A stretch of DNA of 64,000 bases from Lampris incognitus. Taxonomy: Eukaryota; Chordata; Actinopteri; Lampriformes; Lampridae. The stretch is from positions 31,675,546 to 31,739,545 of the forward strand of contig NC_079222.1 of assembly GCF_029633865.1 (NCBI RefSeq), given 5' to 3'. This document shows positions 46,523 through 57,393 of this stretch, one piece after another (position 1 is the stretch's first letter; every line of letters starts with the position of its first letter). Under the pieces are notes generated by a model that made no database searches, had not been told where the DNA came from, and saw only the letters and a list, made by a program, of their open reading frames with translations. A program made the position numbers and the translations under genes.

Positions 46523-47308
46523 TGGTGCCAGTTCCAGAAAAATGTAGTTTAAAACCAGGTCAGTAATATTTCAACTAGTATCTTGTATAAAATGTGTAGT
46601 CCACAAATTAATCCCCATCCACTCATCTAATGTGTGGTGTGGTTCACTGGGTGTATTGTGCAGGTTTTGTCCTTAACTTCACTTAATATAAGGTGTGTGC
46701 ATTTATTGAAAACCGTTTTAAGAAGAGTAAAGAGTGAGAAGCACCAATCTCTTGCATGATGAGAACTTGGTTTCAGTAAGTCCAAAATACTGGTGCTGAA
46801 GAGGGCGTAGTCTGCTGAATTCAATAGAATGAAATGATCCAAAGACTTGAAGGAAGGGGGTGGAAACGGGACGCGGCTGGGGATGCAAAGAAGTACTCAA
46901 ATAGCAGAAGGGAAAATATGCTTTGTCATCGACCTGCGGTGTGTTGGTGGCGGTCATGGAAGGTTGTAGCAGTGTGAACAAGCATCATTGGCCACAAGCA
47001 GAGCACTGTGCCTTACTGTGAGTTCACCTCCCAGATCCACAGGCCCTGTCCACACCTAACATCTTAAATGGCTGCCCGTGCCTATTCTATTTTTACTTAC
47101 TCTTTTACCCATTTATCCCCTAGTTGCTGTATTGCATTTGGTTGTCCCCTCATGGCACCCTGGGTAATTCCCTTTGGAGCTGAGTTTTCCATTCCCATTG
47201 ACGTGATTTTTCCTGCAGCTTATCTTCCTTCCCTACATTTTACCCCTACATCTATTACCTCGGTCTCCCTAGTTTTGTCACCCCTTCGCTTTGTTTTTTT
47301 AACTCTTA

Positions 47309-47629
47309 AGGGCCCAGACACACCAAACCGACTAGCGGCGACGAAGGCCGACTGTTGCGTCACCTCACGTCGCCTGCCGTCTGGGCCAAAAAGTAGCACT
47401 TGAACACACTGCAAAGGCTACAGCCGATGGCCAAATAGCATGTACATTCTGCACTGATTCGCTAAGCTGAACAGCCAATCAGAGTGATCTCTCTCACCAA
47501 CAGGCTGAATCGGCCGAAAAGCTGGCAACAGGGGTCCGACTAGTGCTGACGGTGCGGGACACACCGCAAAAACTAGGGTCACAGATGCTCACCGACAGTC
47601 CAACATTGGCTGACAGTGTGTCAGGGCCC
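47309..47629. mobile_element. MITE with AGGGCCCWGACACAC ends
   Basis: Inverted ends AGGGCCCAGACACACC (left) and AGGGCCCTGACACAC (right, read back) enclose about 320 bp of GC-rich sequence without an ORF. No convincing target duplication, so the superfamily is not assigned. Confidence 0.65.
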
Positions 47630-50600
47630 TGACCTTACTTTGTCCTTCACCTTTGTTTTCCTAAAATCCAACTTGGGTTTTCTCAGACACATTTTGTTAA
47701 ATTTTCCCTTTCTCAGCACTTTGTTTCTGTAGTGGCACAACTTTTCTCTCCTTTCAGCCCTCATAATCAGTTTGCTAACCTTCCCAATCACTCCTCTCTT
47801 TCTGTCGCCCCATCTGCAAACACCTCCAATGTCTTCTGTCTCTGCTGTCTCGTTCTTATCCCAGCCCTCCATCTCTAACGAGACCCCTCTGTCGGGTCCT
47901 TGCTTGTCACTGGAGGGAGTCCTGCCTCACTCCGCCATGTCTGCTTTTTCCTGCAGCGCCATGTGGTCCCAGACATGGACACAGACACTTTGGAACGCAC
48001 TGCTTTTAAAAATACGGAAAATATTTGTAAATTAATGAGATTTGGTGAGTGTTTTAATTTAGGTATCTAAAATATTTTGGTTTCTACTTTTGAGATTATT
48101 TTGGGGGGGGGGGGTAAATTAAGCACACCTCAAACTACCAGGTGGTTTTAAAAAAAAACACTTTTTACCCATGATTATGTGAGAAGTCCTCAACCAAGAA
48201 AGCGCATTTCAGACGGATGAATGCTATTTATTTGCTTTAATGTCAAATCCTCGTCCAGGCACTTTGAGATCACACAGCTGACTGCAATGAAGACGACACG
48301 TTAGTCGATATGAGCTGCACGGCGGCCATGCTGGGACTCTTCGGTGGTCTGGTTTCCGGCGGGCCGAATCTCGAGTTCCTAAAGCCACTTCGTCCCCCTT
48401 ATTTTAGGAATCCGCACTTTGACGGTTGAACTTGACGAGCCCTAATCTGACTTTTCAAGGAATGTCAACATCGCTGTCGCCTATCCAATCTTCTCGGAAC
48501 TGTGTTTGGTTTTAGTTATTTCCAAGAACCTAAAGCTAGTTTACAGAAACCGAGATTCATTCCAGCTTCTTCTTCTTCACGTGCACCTCATGAGCAGGTG
48601 GGCTTTGGGACTCTTTTAAAGAGTCCGCCTGTGGCACTGTATTGTTAGCGTGTGAAATTCTGTCTTGAGTGCTTGAGAAAAAACAAGTGACTGAGCAGGG
48701 GTGTCGATGTTGTGAGCTAGAGAGTGATTTAGGCACCTCGGGGAGCACGACGTGGTTGTTCGGATGTGTCTCAGTCGTATTCGTTGACTCTGGCTTACGA
48801 GGGGGGGGGGCACCTTGCTAAGCAGCCCCACGGCAGAGTGGTCTCAGAGAGAGCAAAACATGTTTTCGTTTTCACTTTTTTAAATAAGTTTAAATTATTA
48901 TTTTTAAAGAATTGTTGATTATAGTTTGATAAGTTCACTGATATATATATATATGTGTGTGTGTTTGTTGTTTTGTCTGTCGAGTCATAGCTTCGCAGTC
49001 GTGAAGGAGGATGCTGTTTCTCCTCGCCTTTGTAAAATTGGTACTGGGAAACAGCACATGTTCACCTTCTCCGAATAAAAACCTTGCCCCTAGATTTTGA
49101 CGAGGCGGTTTTGGGGTTTTCAGCTTCCCCACCAATGAATAATACTGAGAATAGGAGGTGGGGGGGAGTTGGCTCCAAGTTACCACTCCAACCGTAGAAA
49201 AGCTGACACGCTTTCAGGAATAAAAGCCGGCTGTGAAACTGGGCGGCGAGATTTCGAGTAACCTCTTCGACCAGAGGGTGGCGCTATGCCGTCGTCTGAC
49301 AATTATGCACAAGTTTGAAAATCCCGTAGCCTTTACCATGCGGTCTTTAAATGATGAATGGTGGTGCAACCCTCCGATCAGTGAAGAGTGCATGATAATT
49401 GACAACACAAAAAGACAGTACACGGTTCAGCATCGCAGGTAGATATTCACACGTCTGCTGACCCAACTTTATATACGTGTTTCACGTCGAGAGAAAAACA
49501 CTGGGTGGTACATTCCAAAGCAAGCTGCTTTTTTATTCTTTTGTCTTTTTTTTTTTTGGTTTTTACAAAAAAAATGAATACCACCGTACCCTTTTTGATA
49601 TCACAGGCCATGATCACATGTCTTATCAGCATGCATGTTTAACGTGTCAGACAGGACAGTCAGCTAACATTGACCCCAGGTTTATTCTAACTCGACAACA
49701 CCGGGTTTTTAATATTGCATTCAAAGAAACTCCAGAAATGTTTTATATTTTGTAACGGGTTCAACGGTGTCATTCGACCACTGAGGAGAGACCATATCTG
49801 CAAAGAGAATTTCGTTTAAAAAAAAAGAAAAAGAAAAAAAAGTCGTATTTGTTTTTTCTTTTTATCCTTCATTCTAGAAGAGACGTCGAACCCCGGGTCG
49901 TTATTATCAGGTCTTAATGACATCAGAAAGACGAGATATCCAGCACATGCATGCAATATATACCTAAGAGTCTTGTTGCTGGTCAGAGGACTTAACCTCT
50001 TAGGTCACATGGAGGTTTCTGAATATATGTGGCCTGATCAGAGAGTCAAGATCCATACTCACCAGTCCTCTATCACTGGTTTAACATGGGTGACAACAGA
50101 CTGAAGACTTGTCTGTGTACAAGTTATGAGTTCGGTGTACGTCTCTCTCTGGTCTTCTGTCCCTCATGCCTGTGGACCCCCCCTTGCTCAACCAGCTATT
50201 CTCCAAAAGCACTTTTTTTTTCCTTTTTGTGGTACTCAGGAACGTCATCATTAAGCAACACCAGAAAAGGGAATGATTGTCAGTGTATCTGTGTGTATGT
50301 GCACAAGAGGCTTTTTTTGTTCGTTTGTTTGTTTTCTGGTTGGTTGTTTTTTTTGCTTTGTTTTTGCACAGGCGGCAGCTCTTAGCATGTGCAGAATGTG
50401 TGTAGTGGAGGTCTGTGAGGTGTGTGTGTGTGTGTAATGTGCACACACACACACCGATGTCCTCTTGCCCAGAGATGACCAGCTGTAGATCATGCTTTTA
50501 AAGAAAAGTGAAATAAAAAGCAATGTTGCAAATGGCAAATCAGTATTAATAAAACTATTCAAATTGTTAATTGTGGATATATGTTTTTCTTTCTTTCTTT

Positions 50601-50789
50601 ATTTTTTTTGGGGGGGGGTCTATTCATTTTCACTATATAGTTTCAAATGAACGATGCAAGACGGCTTTGCTTATGTGATGGCTCAAGCAGAGTTTGCTTT
50701 AGCAAGCAGTACTATTAAAAACCTGGAACACGTGTCAATTTAAAGGCCTCAATCAATAAAAGAGATGTTGTTCCTTAACCTGGCGTATA
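47630..50789. other. Gene-poor unique DNA
   Basis: Mostly single-copy looking DNA with a short (AT)n(GT)n run at 48946-48963 and poly-G runs. Two AATAAA signals (50512-50517 and 50548-50553) near a GT-rich stretch might end an unidentified transcript, but no exon was recognised. A Lys/Arg-rich minus-strand frame (47621-47872) is unidentified. Confidence 0.4.
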
Positions 50790-50897
50790 CAGTGGCAAGA
50801 AAAAGTAAGTTAACCCTTTGGAATTACCTGCATTATGTATTCATTCATTCATTCATTCATTCCATTTTCCAAGCCACCTATCAATTAATCAAGTTGC

Positions 50898-50899
50898 AT

Positions 50900-50937
<38 letters not shown>

Positions 50938-50948
50938 CACACATACAT

Positions 50949-51038
<90 letters not shown>
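50898..51038. repeat. (TA)n, (AC)n and (GATA)n microsatellites
   Basis: A TA run (about 50901-50926), a short AC run, and a long GATA array (50950-51038, about 22 units) inside the old Tc1 copy. Confidence 0.95.
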
Positions 51039-51039
<1 letters not shown>

Positions 51040-51094
51040 TAGCTAGATATATACATATATACATATTTTATATATGCATTTTATATACTTATCC

Positions 51095-51188
51095 TGATGA
51101 GGGTCGTGGGGGGCTGGAGCCTATCCCAGTGCTGACTGGGTGAAAGGCGGGGAAACACCCTGGACTGGTCGCCAGTCCTTCGCAGACA
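51095..51188 (-). mobile_element. SINE 3' fragment
   Basis: GGGGCTGGAGCCTATCCCAG and GGACTGGTCGCCAGTCC match the 3' half of the GGGCGGCACGGTGG-type SINE tails common in teleosts (GGATAGGCTCCAG in the copy at 31886, reversed here). Only about 90 bp remain. Confidence 0.65.
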
Positions 51189-51611
51189 TTAAAAATTAAT
51201 TAACAATATAAATTGTAAATTAAATTAATTGTTCGACTGTGACATCTGGTCGTCACACAGTCGAACAATTAATTTTATTCAGTGAAAAAAAAATGAAATG
51301 TGTGAAGAAGTTACACAATAAATTAATGAATCAATGTACAATGTAAATTCATTTTAAATCAAATTAATTAACTTAATTGTTTGACTGTGTGACATTATTT
51401 GGTCATCATCGGTGAACTATTAATAGGACCAGTCTGATCCTATTACTAGATGACCGATAATACATTATTTACGGTACGTTCGCTGGCGCCCCCACGCATT
51501 TTAGTAATCGCGCGTTAAATAGCAGGTGTGGTTGGCTAATGGCTGGTCAGGCTTGTTTAATGATCGAAGGCGCATTCTCAACACAGAAGTCAGTGACCAG
51601 TATCGTCCAAA

Positions 51612-51884
51612 ATGGACCGTTTCTCGGTCTCCCAACGGCCACGTTTTGTGAGTGATCACCCCGCAACAGTTGACAGCGAGTCTCCTGAAACAAGTTTAGA
51701 GACGGGAGATCGGCTAGAGCAGGAGGAGAGCGTTATGTATTCATTTGTCTTAAAATATGGCCTGATCTTCAACAATGAGAAAGCACAATATGTTATAACT
51801 ATTAACACACAAATTATTGTATCGTTCTTGTCCATATTGAATACGTCATTCAAACATTCACAGTGTAGCTTGGAAAAAGTATGA
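51612..51884 (+). CDS. Unrecognised 90-codon ORF
   Basis: An open frame starting MDRFSVSQRPRFVSDHPATV, acidic in the middle (SPETSLETGDRLEQEESVMY). Its last part (from about codon 60) runs into Tc1 sequence, so any real coding part is the first 50-55 codons. I do not recognise the protein and it may be a chance frame inside an inserted sequence. Confidence 0.2.
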   Translation: MDRFSVSQRPRFVSDHPATVDSESPETSLETGDRLEQEESVMYSFVLKYGLIFNNEKAQYVITINTQIIVSFLSILNTSFKHSQCSLEKV

Positions 51885-52458
51885 GAATCCCGAGGCTAAT
51901 GACTTCAACAAAGGCTAACTGGAGGCCGGAGTTGGCAAACCTGGAGTCAAATGAAACGAGATTGGAGGTGTGGGTTAGAGCTACTTGGACTTGTGAAAAA
52001 CGCTCACGCATTTTCAGTTCGAAGAAGACCTATGATCAAGATTTGTTGATTTGCATGAAGCTGGAACGAGTTACAAATTAATCTCAGAGTTTAGATATGC
52101 ATCATTCCACAGTGTCTAACTGTGGACTGTGATCATATGTCATGTCATGTCATGTCATGTGATGATTTAATACTGTGGCTATTCTACTCTGTGGCTACGC
52201 TTCCTAGAAGTGGGCGCCCAGCCAAGATGACTCCAAAGGCACAACACAGAAGTCTCAATGAGGTAAAACAAAGAAAGAACCCTAGAGTAACAGCTACGGG
52301 CTCGGAGGAATCATCGGAACTGGTTAACATCTGTGTTCAGGAGTCTACCATACGCAAAACATTGAAGAGGCATGGTGTTCATGGCAGGACACCACAGAGG
52401 AGGCCGCTACCCTCTGAAAAAAAAGACCATGTTGACCCTCCACAACGCTGCTGGGATA

Positions 52459-52596
52459 GTGTCTTTATGCGTGCTCAATAATCCAGGTAAGAAAATCAAA
52501 GAAGGTTGAATCAGTTCATCTCAACACAACGTTTATTGACAGAAACGTCTGTCAATAAACACATCCAGATGAACTGATTCAACCTTCTTTGATAAG
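52459..52596. repeat. Penelope-derived foldback inside Tc1 relic
   Basis: Arms 52496-52521 and 52567-52592 are perfect inverted copies of 26 bp (TCAAAGAAGGTTGAATCAGT...). Nested inside is a second perfect hairpin (GTTTATTGACAG 52531-52542 with CTGTCAATAAAC 52549-52560). The leader is the Penelope terminus GTGCTCAATAATCCAGGTAA. Similar GCTGCTGGGA / GCTACTGGGA at the borders may be a target duplication. Confidence 0.85.
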
Positions 52597-53365
52597 CTAC
52601 TGGGAAAATGTTATGTAGACTGATGAAACTATGGTTGAGTTGTTCAGGAAGACCATGCAGCACTACATATGGCATAAAAAGGGCACCGCATGCCATCATC
52701 CTAACGAAGTACAGTGGAAGGGAGCATCATGTTTTGGGGCTGCTTTGCTGCCTCAGCCTGGGCAGCTTGCCATCGTCGAGGGGGAAATGAATTCCCAAGT
52801 TTATCAAGGTATCCTACAGGATGATGTCAGGCTTTTTGTCCGCCAGCTGAAGCCCAGTAGAAGTTGGGTGATGCAGCGGGACAATAACATCGAAGTAAAT
52901 CTACTACAGGATGGCTTCAAAAGAAGAACATTTGCCTTTAAGAGAGGCCCAGTCAGAGCCCAGAGCTTAACCCAATAGGGGTGCTGTGGGATGACCTCAA
53001 GAGAGCCGTTCACACCAGACATCCTAATTATATGGCTGAGCTGAACCAGGAAGAAAGGTCCAAATTCCTCCAGAACGTTGTGCAGGTCTGATGCACAGCT
53101 ACCAGAAGCACGTGTCTGAGGTTATTGCTGCCAAAGGAGGGTCAACCAGTTAGATCCAAGGGTTCACTTACTTTTTCCATCAGCACTTAATGTTTAATGG
53201 GTGTGTTCAGTATAGACATGAAAGACTATAATTGTGTCTTATTAGCTTAAGCGCATTATGTTTGTCTATACTTGTGACTTAGATGAAGATCAGATCACAT
53301 TTTATCACCGACGAATGCAGAAAACCATGTAATGCAAAGGGTTCACATACTTTTTCTTGCCACTG

Positions 53366-54439
53366 TTCTCTTTACCTCACATTAAGAGCACAGAAATGTG
53401 CACTTAAAAGATAAGGAGGCAAATGTATTTGTAAATAACTTGATGTTTTTTCTTGTAGTTACCAATGTGTTCAGATGTTTGTTGGAGAAATTTGAATAAC
53501 ACAATAAAAGGTGGATGGCATCAGGGGACAGGCCCCATCAGCAATTTCCCAATAACTGCTGATTCCTTCCCATTTTTTTATTAATCTCGAACCACACTGC
53601 ACAGATGAAGAAAAAAAATCTGTCCAGTGGTCTCATAGGTTCTTCAGAGATTTACAGTTCAGTATTTGCAGCCCATAGGATGATTGAAATGCCTGTATTT
53701 CAAAATAAAATGGATTTTAGCCCTTTGTCATTTGGGATCTTCACTGCCTTCTGCATAAAGTATGCCCCTTCACACCCACACGGAGAATAAAGCTGGCTAA
53801 TATATCAGTATAATATAGATATCATATGAGATATTGTCTTGTACTTTGGTTATTTTGATGTTGTGGTACGCCTTAAATGTTGTCGTTTCCTGGTCGTAAA
53901 GGTCGCATTACAGTAAAGTGATGCCATTCTTAAAAATTATTCGACTGTTTTAGCTGAGTGAAGTGAACAATGAATGCTTCCACCTGCTTGGTCGTCACGT
54001 CCACATTACTTAGGCCCATTTCTCAAAATTGTCTCTAGAGAAATTGTGTTAACGAAAGCACCAAAAGTCATCCCCAAAATATCAGCACATTATCGGTATT
54101 GCGATATCCAAGTGAAATATATTTCAATATTTGATTTTTGTCAATATCACCCCCGGCAATGATTCAAATCACAACTGCAGAGAAGAATTTCCCCACGGGG
54201 ATTAACAAAGTATGTCAAAATAAAATAAAAACGAATAAGTGGGTTGTCAAACAAGCCTCATAAAACTATTTCCTACCACTGCCCTCGGGGACCCTTCATA
54301 CAAACATGTTGTAGACAAGAGGCTTGCAGCTGTTTGCCTGTTGAACAATGTACCAATCTTTCCTGTGACCGCCACTAGCAGTTGTTGTGGGGCAGCCATA
54401 TTTACTTTATATTAGTTTGTATTGTAGCGAATTCGGGGG
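53366..54439. other. Unique DNA, no gene seen
   Basis: No convincing coding frame. The only recognisable piece is a short SINE tail at 54185-54230 (TTTCCCCACGGGGATTAA). Confidence 0.5.
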
Positions 54440-54590
54440 ACAACGCAACCACAGGAACTGCCGCGGCCGGGAAGCGAACTCGTATCGCCCGCACCGCAGG
54501 GGACCTCGCTAACCGCTCGACTAAAGGATCAGACCCGCCAACCAGCGGCCAGCGCGTCTACTTATCCATGCACGTTACAGTATTTTAACT
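54440..54590 (-). mobile_element. tRNA-like SINE head
   Basis: Read on the minus strand it holds a consensus box A (TAGTCGAGCGG) and a box-B-like GTTCGCTTCCC about 40 bp later, within a tRNA-sized stretch. A cloverleaf is not intact enough to call a tRNA gene, and the body differs from the other SINE families here. Confidence 0.55.
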
Positions 54591-54781
54591 CTACTTGCAG
54601 ACAGGCTGATATTTTCAAAAAAGCCCGTTTTCAGCTCGAGTAAAACGACATAAAGCGAGAGTCTTTAATACAGAGTATGGACGGTTTAGCTCGTTGTATG
54701 GGTTATTGTCTAGAAGTTGTACCTCGTAAACAATACAAAAGGGGACGCGCACGATGACCTTTAAAACGCTCGCTCTGATTT

Positions 54782-55320
54782 CCTTTTCCGCTTCCGGTGT
54801 GGGAAGATGGCGGCGCGAACTTACGCTCACCCAGTACCGTCCATGCGGTGTCTTTGTCCACGTCTGCGTCTAAGCTTGTTTTGTCGTCGTTTGATGGCTG
54901 GGAGAGCTTGGTCTGCGGCGTCCTGTGGGCCCAGGGACCACGGCCCTGCCTGGAGCTTTGGCCCGAGGAGGAAACACAGAGGGCGGTCTGACAGGACGCG
55001 GAAGCGGGGCAGGCTAAGCTAACTGCTAGCCCGCGTTCTGACAGTCATCCTGGCTGGCGTTCAATCTCTGGTCAGTGGAAATGTTGCACTGAGTTGCACT
55101 GAGTGTACTGTTTTGTTAACTGTTTGTGTTTCTTTTTGTTGTTGTTGTTGCTTTGTTCTGTCTGTTTTTGTATGTTTTTGGTGGTGTCGTTTTTGGGAAA
55201 TGTGTGGGGGGCGGGGTTTGTCTTTTGTGTCGCACTGCTGTGGGCTGGGGAAAAGGAATTTATTTCGGGAATTTTTTTTTGTCGAAAGAAACGCCAGCAA
55301 ATTGTTGCTGATGCCTGATG
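54782..55320 (+). mobile_element. LINE-derived head-plus-tail element
   Basis: Starts CCTTTTCCGCTTCCGGTGTG followed by AAGATGGCGGCG. This places an ETS motif (CTTCCGG) next to a YY1 motif (AAGATGGCGGC, 54804-54814), a typical start-site promoter pair. The ATG in the YY1 motif opens a 71-codon frame (54807-55022) ending in a basic [18 protein letters not shown] stretch. Just downstream, in the same frame past one stop, VLTVILAGVQSLVS resembles the start of a fish LINE endonuclease domain. The copy then passes directly into the 3' tail (GTCGCACTGCTGTGGGCTGG ... GATGCCTGATGG). Body missing; non-autonomous. Confidence 0.72.
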
Positions 55321-56266
55321 GAGCTGCGGACGTGCCAGTTAGCTGATATCCACGCCGCCAGTTTACCGCAGTGCTCAGTCAAAACAAACTGACTTGCAAA
55401 CAACAGTGATCTGCTTATTAGTATGTTGTTATATGAGCTGTCATACTGTACAAGTCCAGCAAACTACCATTGCTATAAAACCACATCAAGCAGGATCCAA
55501 AAGCTTGTTTTTGCAACCTCTGGTTAGGAGGGGAGCGGACGTCTGACTTACTCCACATAACGCCACCTCGCTGTTTTCACAGAGGCAAACCTCGCACTAA
55601 AACGCGGTCTCGCTATTCATGTTTGAAAATAAACCATGCAAGATGCTAAAACTTCTCAGACCATGGCTATGTGCACAAGGGAACCATGCCACTTCTTTTA
55701 TTCTGAAAGCCATGATTGTGAGCTCGAAGGCAAATAGTCCCAAGTGACCTGTGATAGATGATCTGGATTTAACTTTGACATGTTTCTCATTACATAACAA
55801 GCCTAAGTGAATGAAACACACAGAAACTTTGGTTTTTACCTTATTCACCACGTGGGCTGCACATAATTAGAGTGTAGCTACACAGCTGTATCTATATATT
55901 ACTTCCAAACCTTGACAGGAACTCGTTTTAGGAGTTATAAAAGCTGTCTTCACAGAGTCTTGGAGGCCTAACATGATCATATAAAGTGGGTTATCGTGTT
56001 TAAAATCTCTATGAGATCCCCTACAGAATTTAAGGCTTAGCCAGCGATGTTTTGTAAACAGTTTACTTTTAACAGTTGACCACTGTGTCCTCTGATCCTT
56101 GCAGGTGATTGGCTGGCTCCCAGGTGGGTGGGTCATGGAAAAACAAACTGGGCACTGCCACTCTGTACCTGTCTGTTCATTCTCCTACAGCTAAGTTCAG
56201 CCTCGGGACAGGGTATCCTTTGACTCTCCTTCTTCGAATCTTCTCTCATTTCCAGCCCCAGTCACC
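55321..56266 (+). promoter_or_regulatory. Lipocalin gene upstream region and 5' UTR
   Basis: Single-copy sequence upstream of the lipocalin ATG. A TATA-like ATATAAAG lies near 55979-55986. A strong pyrimidine tract ending TCTCTCATTTCCAG (56242-56255) stands 11 bp before the ATG and looks like a 3' splice site, which would mean a separate noncoding first exon. Both points are inference. Confidence 0.4.
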
Positions 56267-57361
56267 ATGAGGATCGCCGTGGACACAGTCGTCATAGTGA
56301 TGTGTGTGATGTTGGTGCATTCAGACATCCAGCCCCAGCGAGACTTCAACCTGCAGAGGGTAAGACACGTGCATGCATGCATATTGCATCAGTTGTCTTG
56401 TGTTCAACATGGATAAAACGGGTGGCTAAAACATTTAGCTAGAAACTAATTTGGACGTCAGCCTCGCTAGCTGTTGACATTGTTAAATTTAAATGTAGTT
56501 TCTGCTGTAGGTAGAGGAGAGAGAGTGCATCCTCTGTTCATTTCAGAGAGGTATCACAGAGGTTCAGCGCCACCTTTTCCCACCAATTCTTTGAATGATA
56601 GTTGACCAATTCTCAGAGGGAACACTGTGTACTCGTGTGTGTGTGTGTGTGTTTGTGTGTGTGGGTGTGTGTGTTTGTGCGTGCGTATGTGTGTGCGTCT
56701 GTGCGTGTGTGTGTGTGTGTACGTGCATGTGTGTAGATGATAGTTGAGAATGTGTGCATGAGTATGTGTTGTGAGAAAGTAATACTGTGAGAACATGTGA
56801 GTATGTGTGAACTATTTTTATGTAAATACATGTGAGTTGTCCATCAGCTGCAGTAGTTAAACATTTATCAATTGAGGTTTGTTTGTTTTGTTTTTTGTTT
56901 TTTTTGTATGATGACAGTCAAGAGCTAAGAGGCAGAGGATTTCTTTTTTTTTTTTTATTCTTATTTTTTTCTGGTAAATGTTTGAATTTTATAGACGCTA
57001 ATCCAAACAAAACATGGCTAATCTGACAAAATAATCTAGAGTGTATTTGAGGTTCAGTGGAGTTGTATAAATGTTGTATAGTATAGCTCACTGTCAGGGT
57101 TAGCTGTTAATCTTACAGACACACACATAGCCCACCAATAAAACTGTGTAACTATGATGTTGACAGGTGCTTTGGATGAATTAGTTCACTACGTGACCTT
57201 AGCGCAACCAAAGGAAGATGCTGTTCTTTAGACGCTACGAGAATGGTCACTCGTTGTGGTTTCAACAATGTCATAACATTGATAAAGTACTGATATATGT
57301 TTAGGATAAGGTGAATTGATATCATTATTACTGTAGTATTACAATTACATCTATTATTATT

Positions 57362-57393
<32 letters not shown>

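Larger units (their letters stand above)
50790..53365 (+). mobile_element. Old Tc1-like transposon carrying several insertions
   Basis: Ends CAGTGGCAAGAAAAAGTAAG (left, after TA at 50788-50789) and CAGTGGCAAGAAAAAGTATG (right, read back from 53365). Transposase remnants on the + strand include KTLKRHGVHGRTPQRRP, WTDETMVELF (first catalytic Asp) and SWVMQRDNN (second Asp); the Glu block is lost. Frames are broken many times. Foreign DNA inside includes a microsatellite block and other sequence (about 50820-51785) and a Penelope-derived hairpin (52459-52596). The original unit was about 1.6 kb. Confidence 0.88.

Noticed and set aside
50081-50562. A coding gene just before the AATAAA pair at 50512 and 50548
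   Set aside because: Frames are low-complexity (Phe/Cys- or Thr/His-rich from T-runs and GT repeats) and lack domains.
54440-54590. A true tRNA gene on the minus strand
   Set aside because: Box A is perfect, but box B is off consensus and no full cloverleaf or clean 3' end is visible; a SINE head is more likely.
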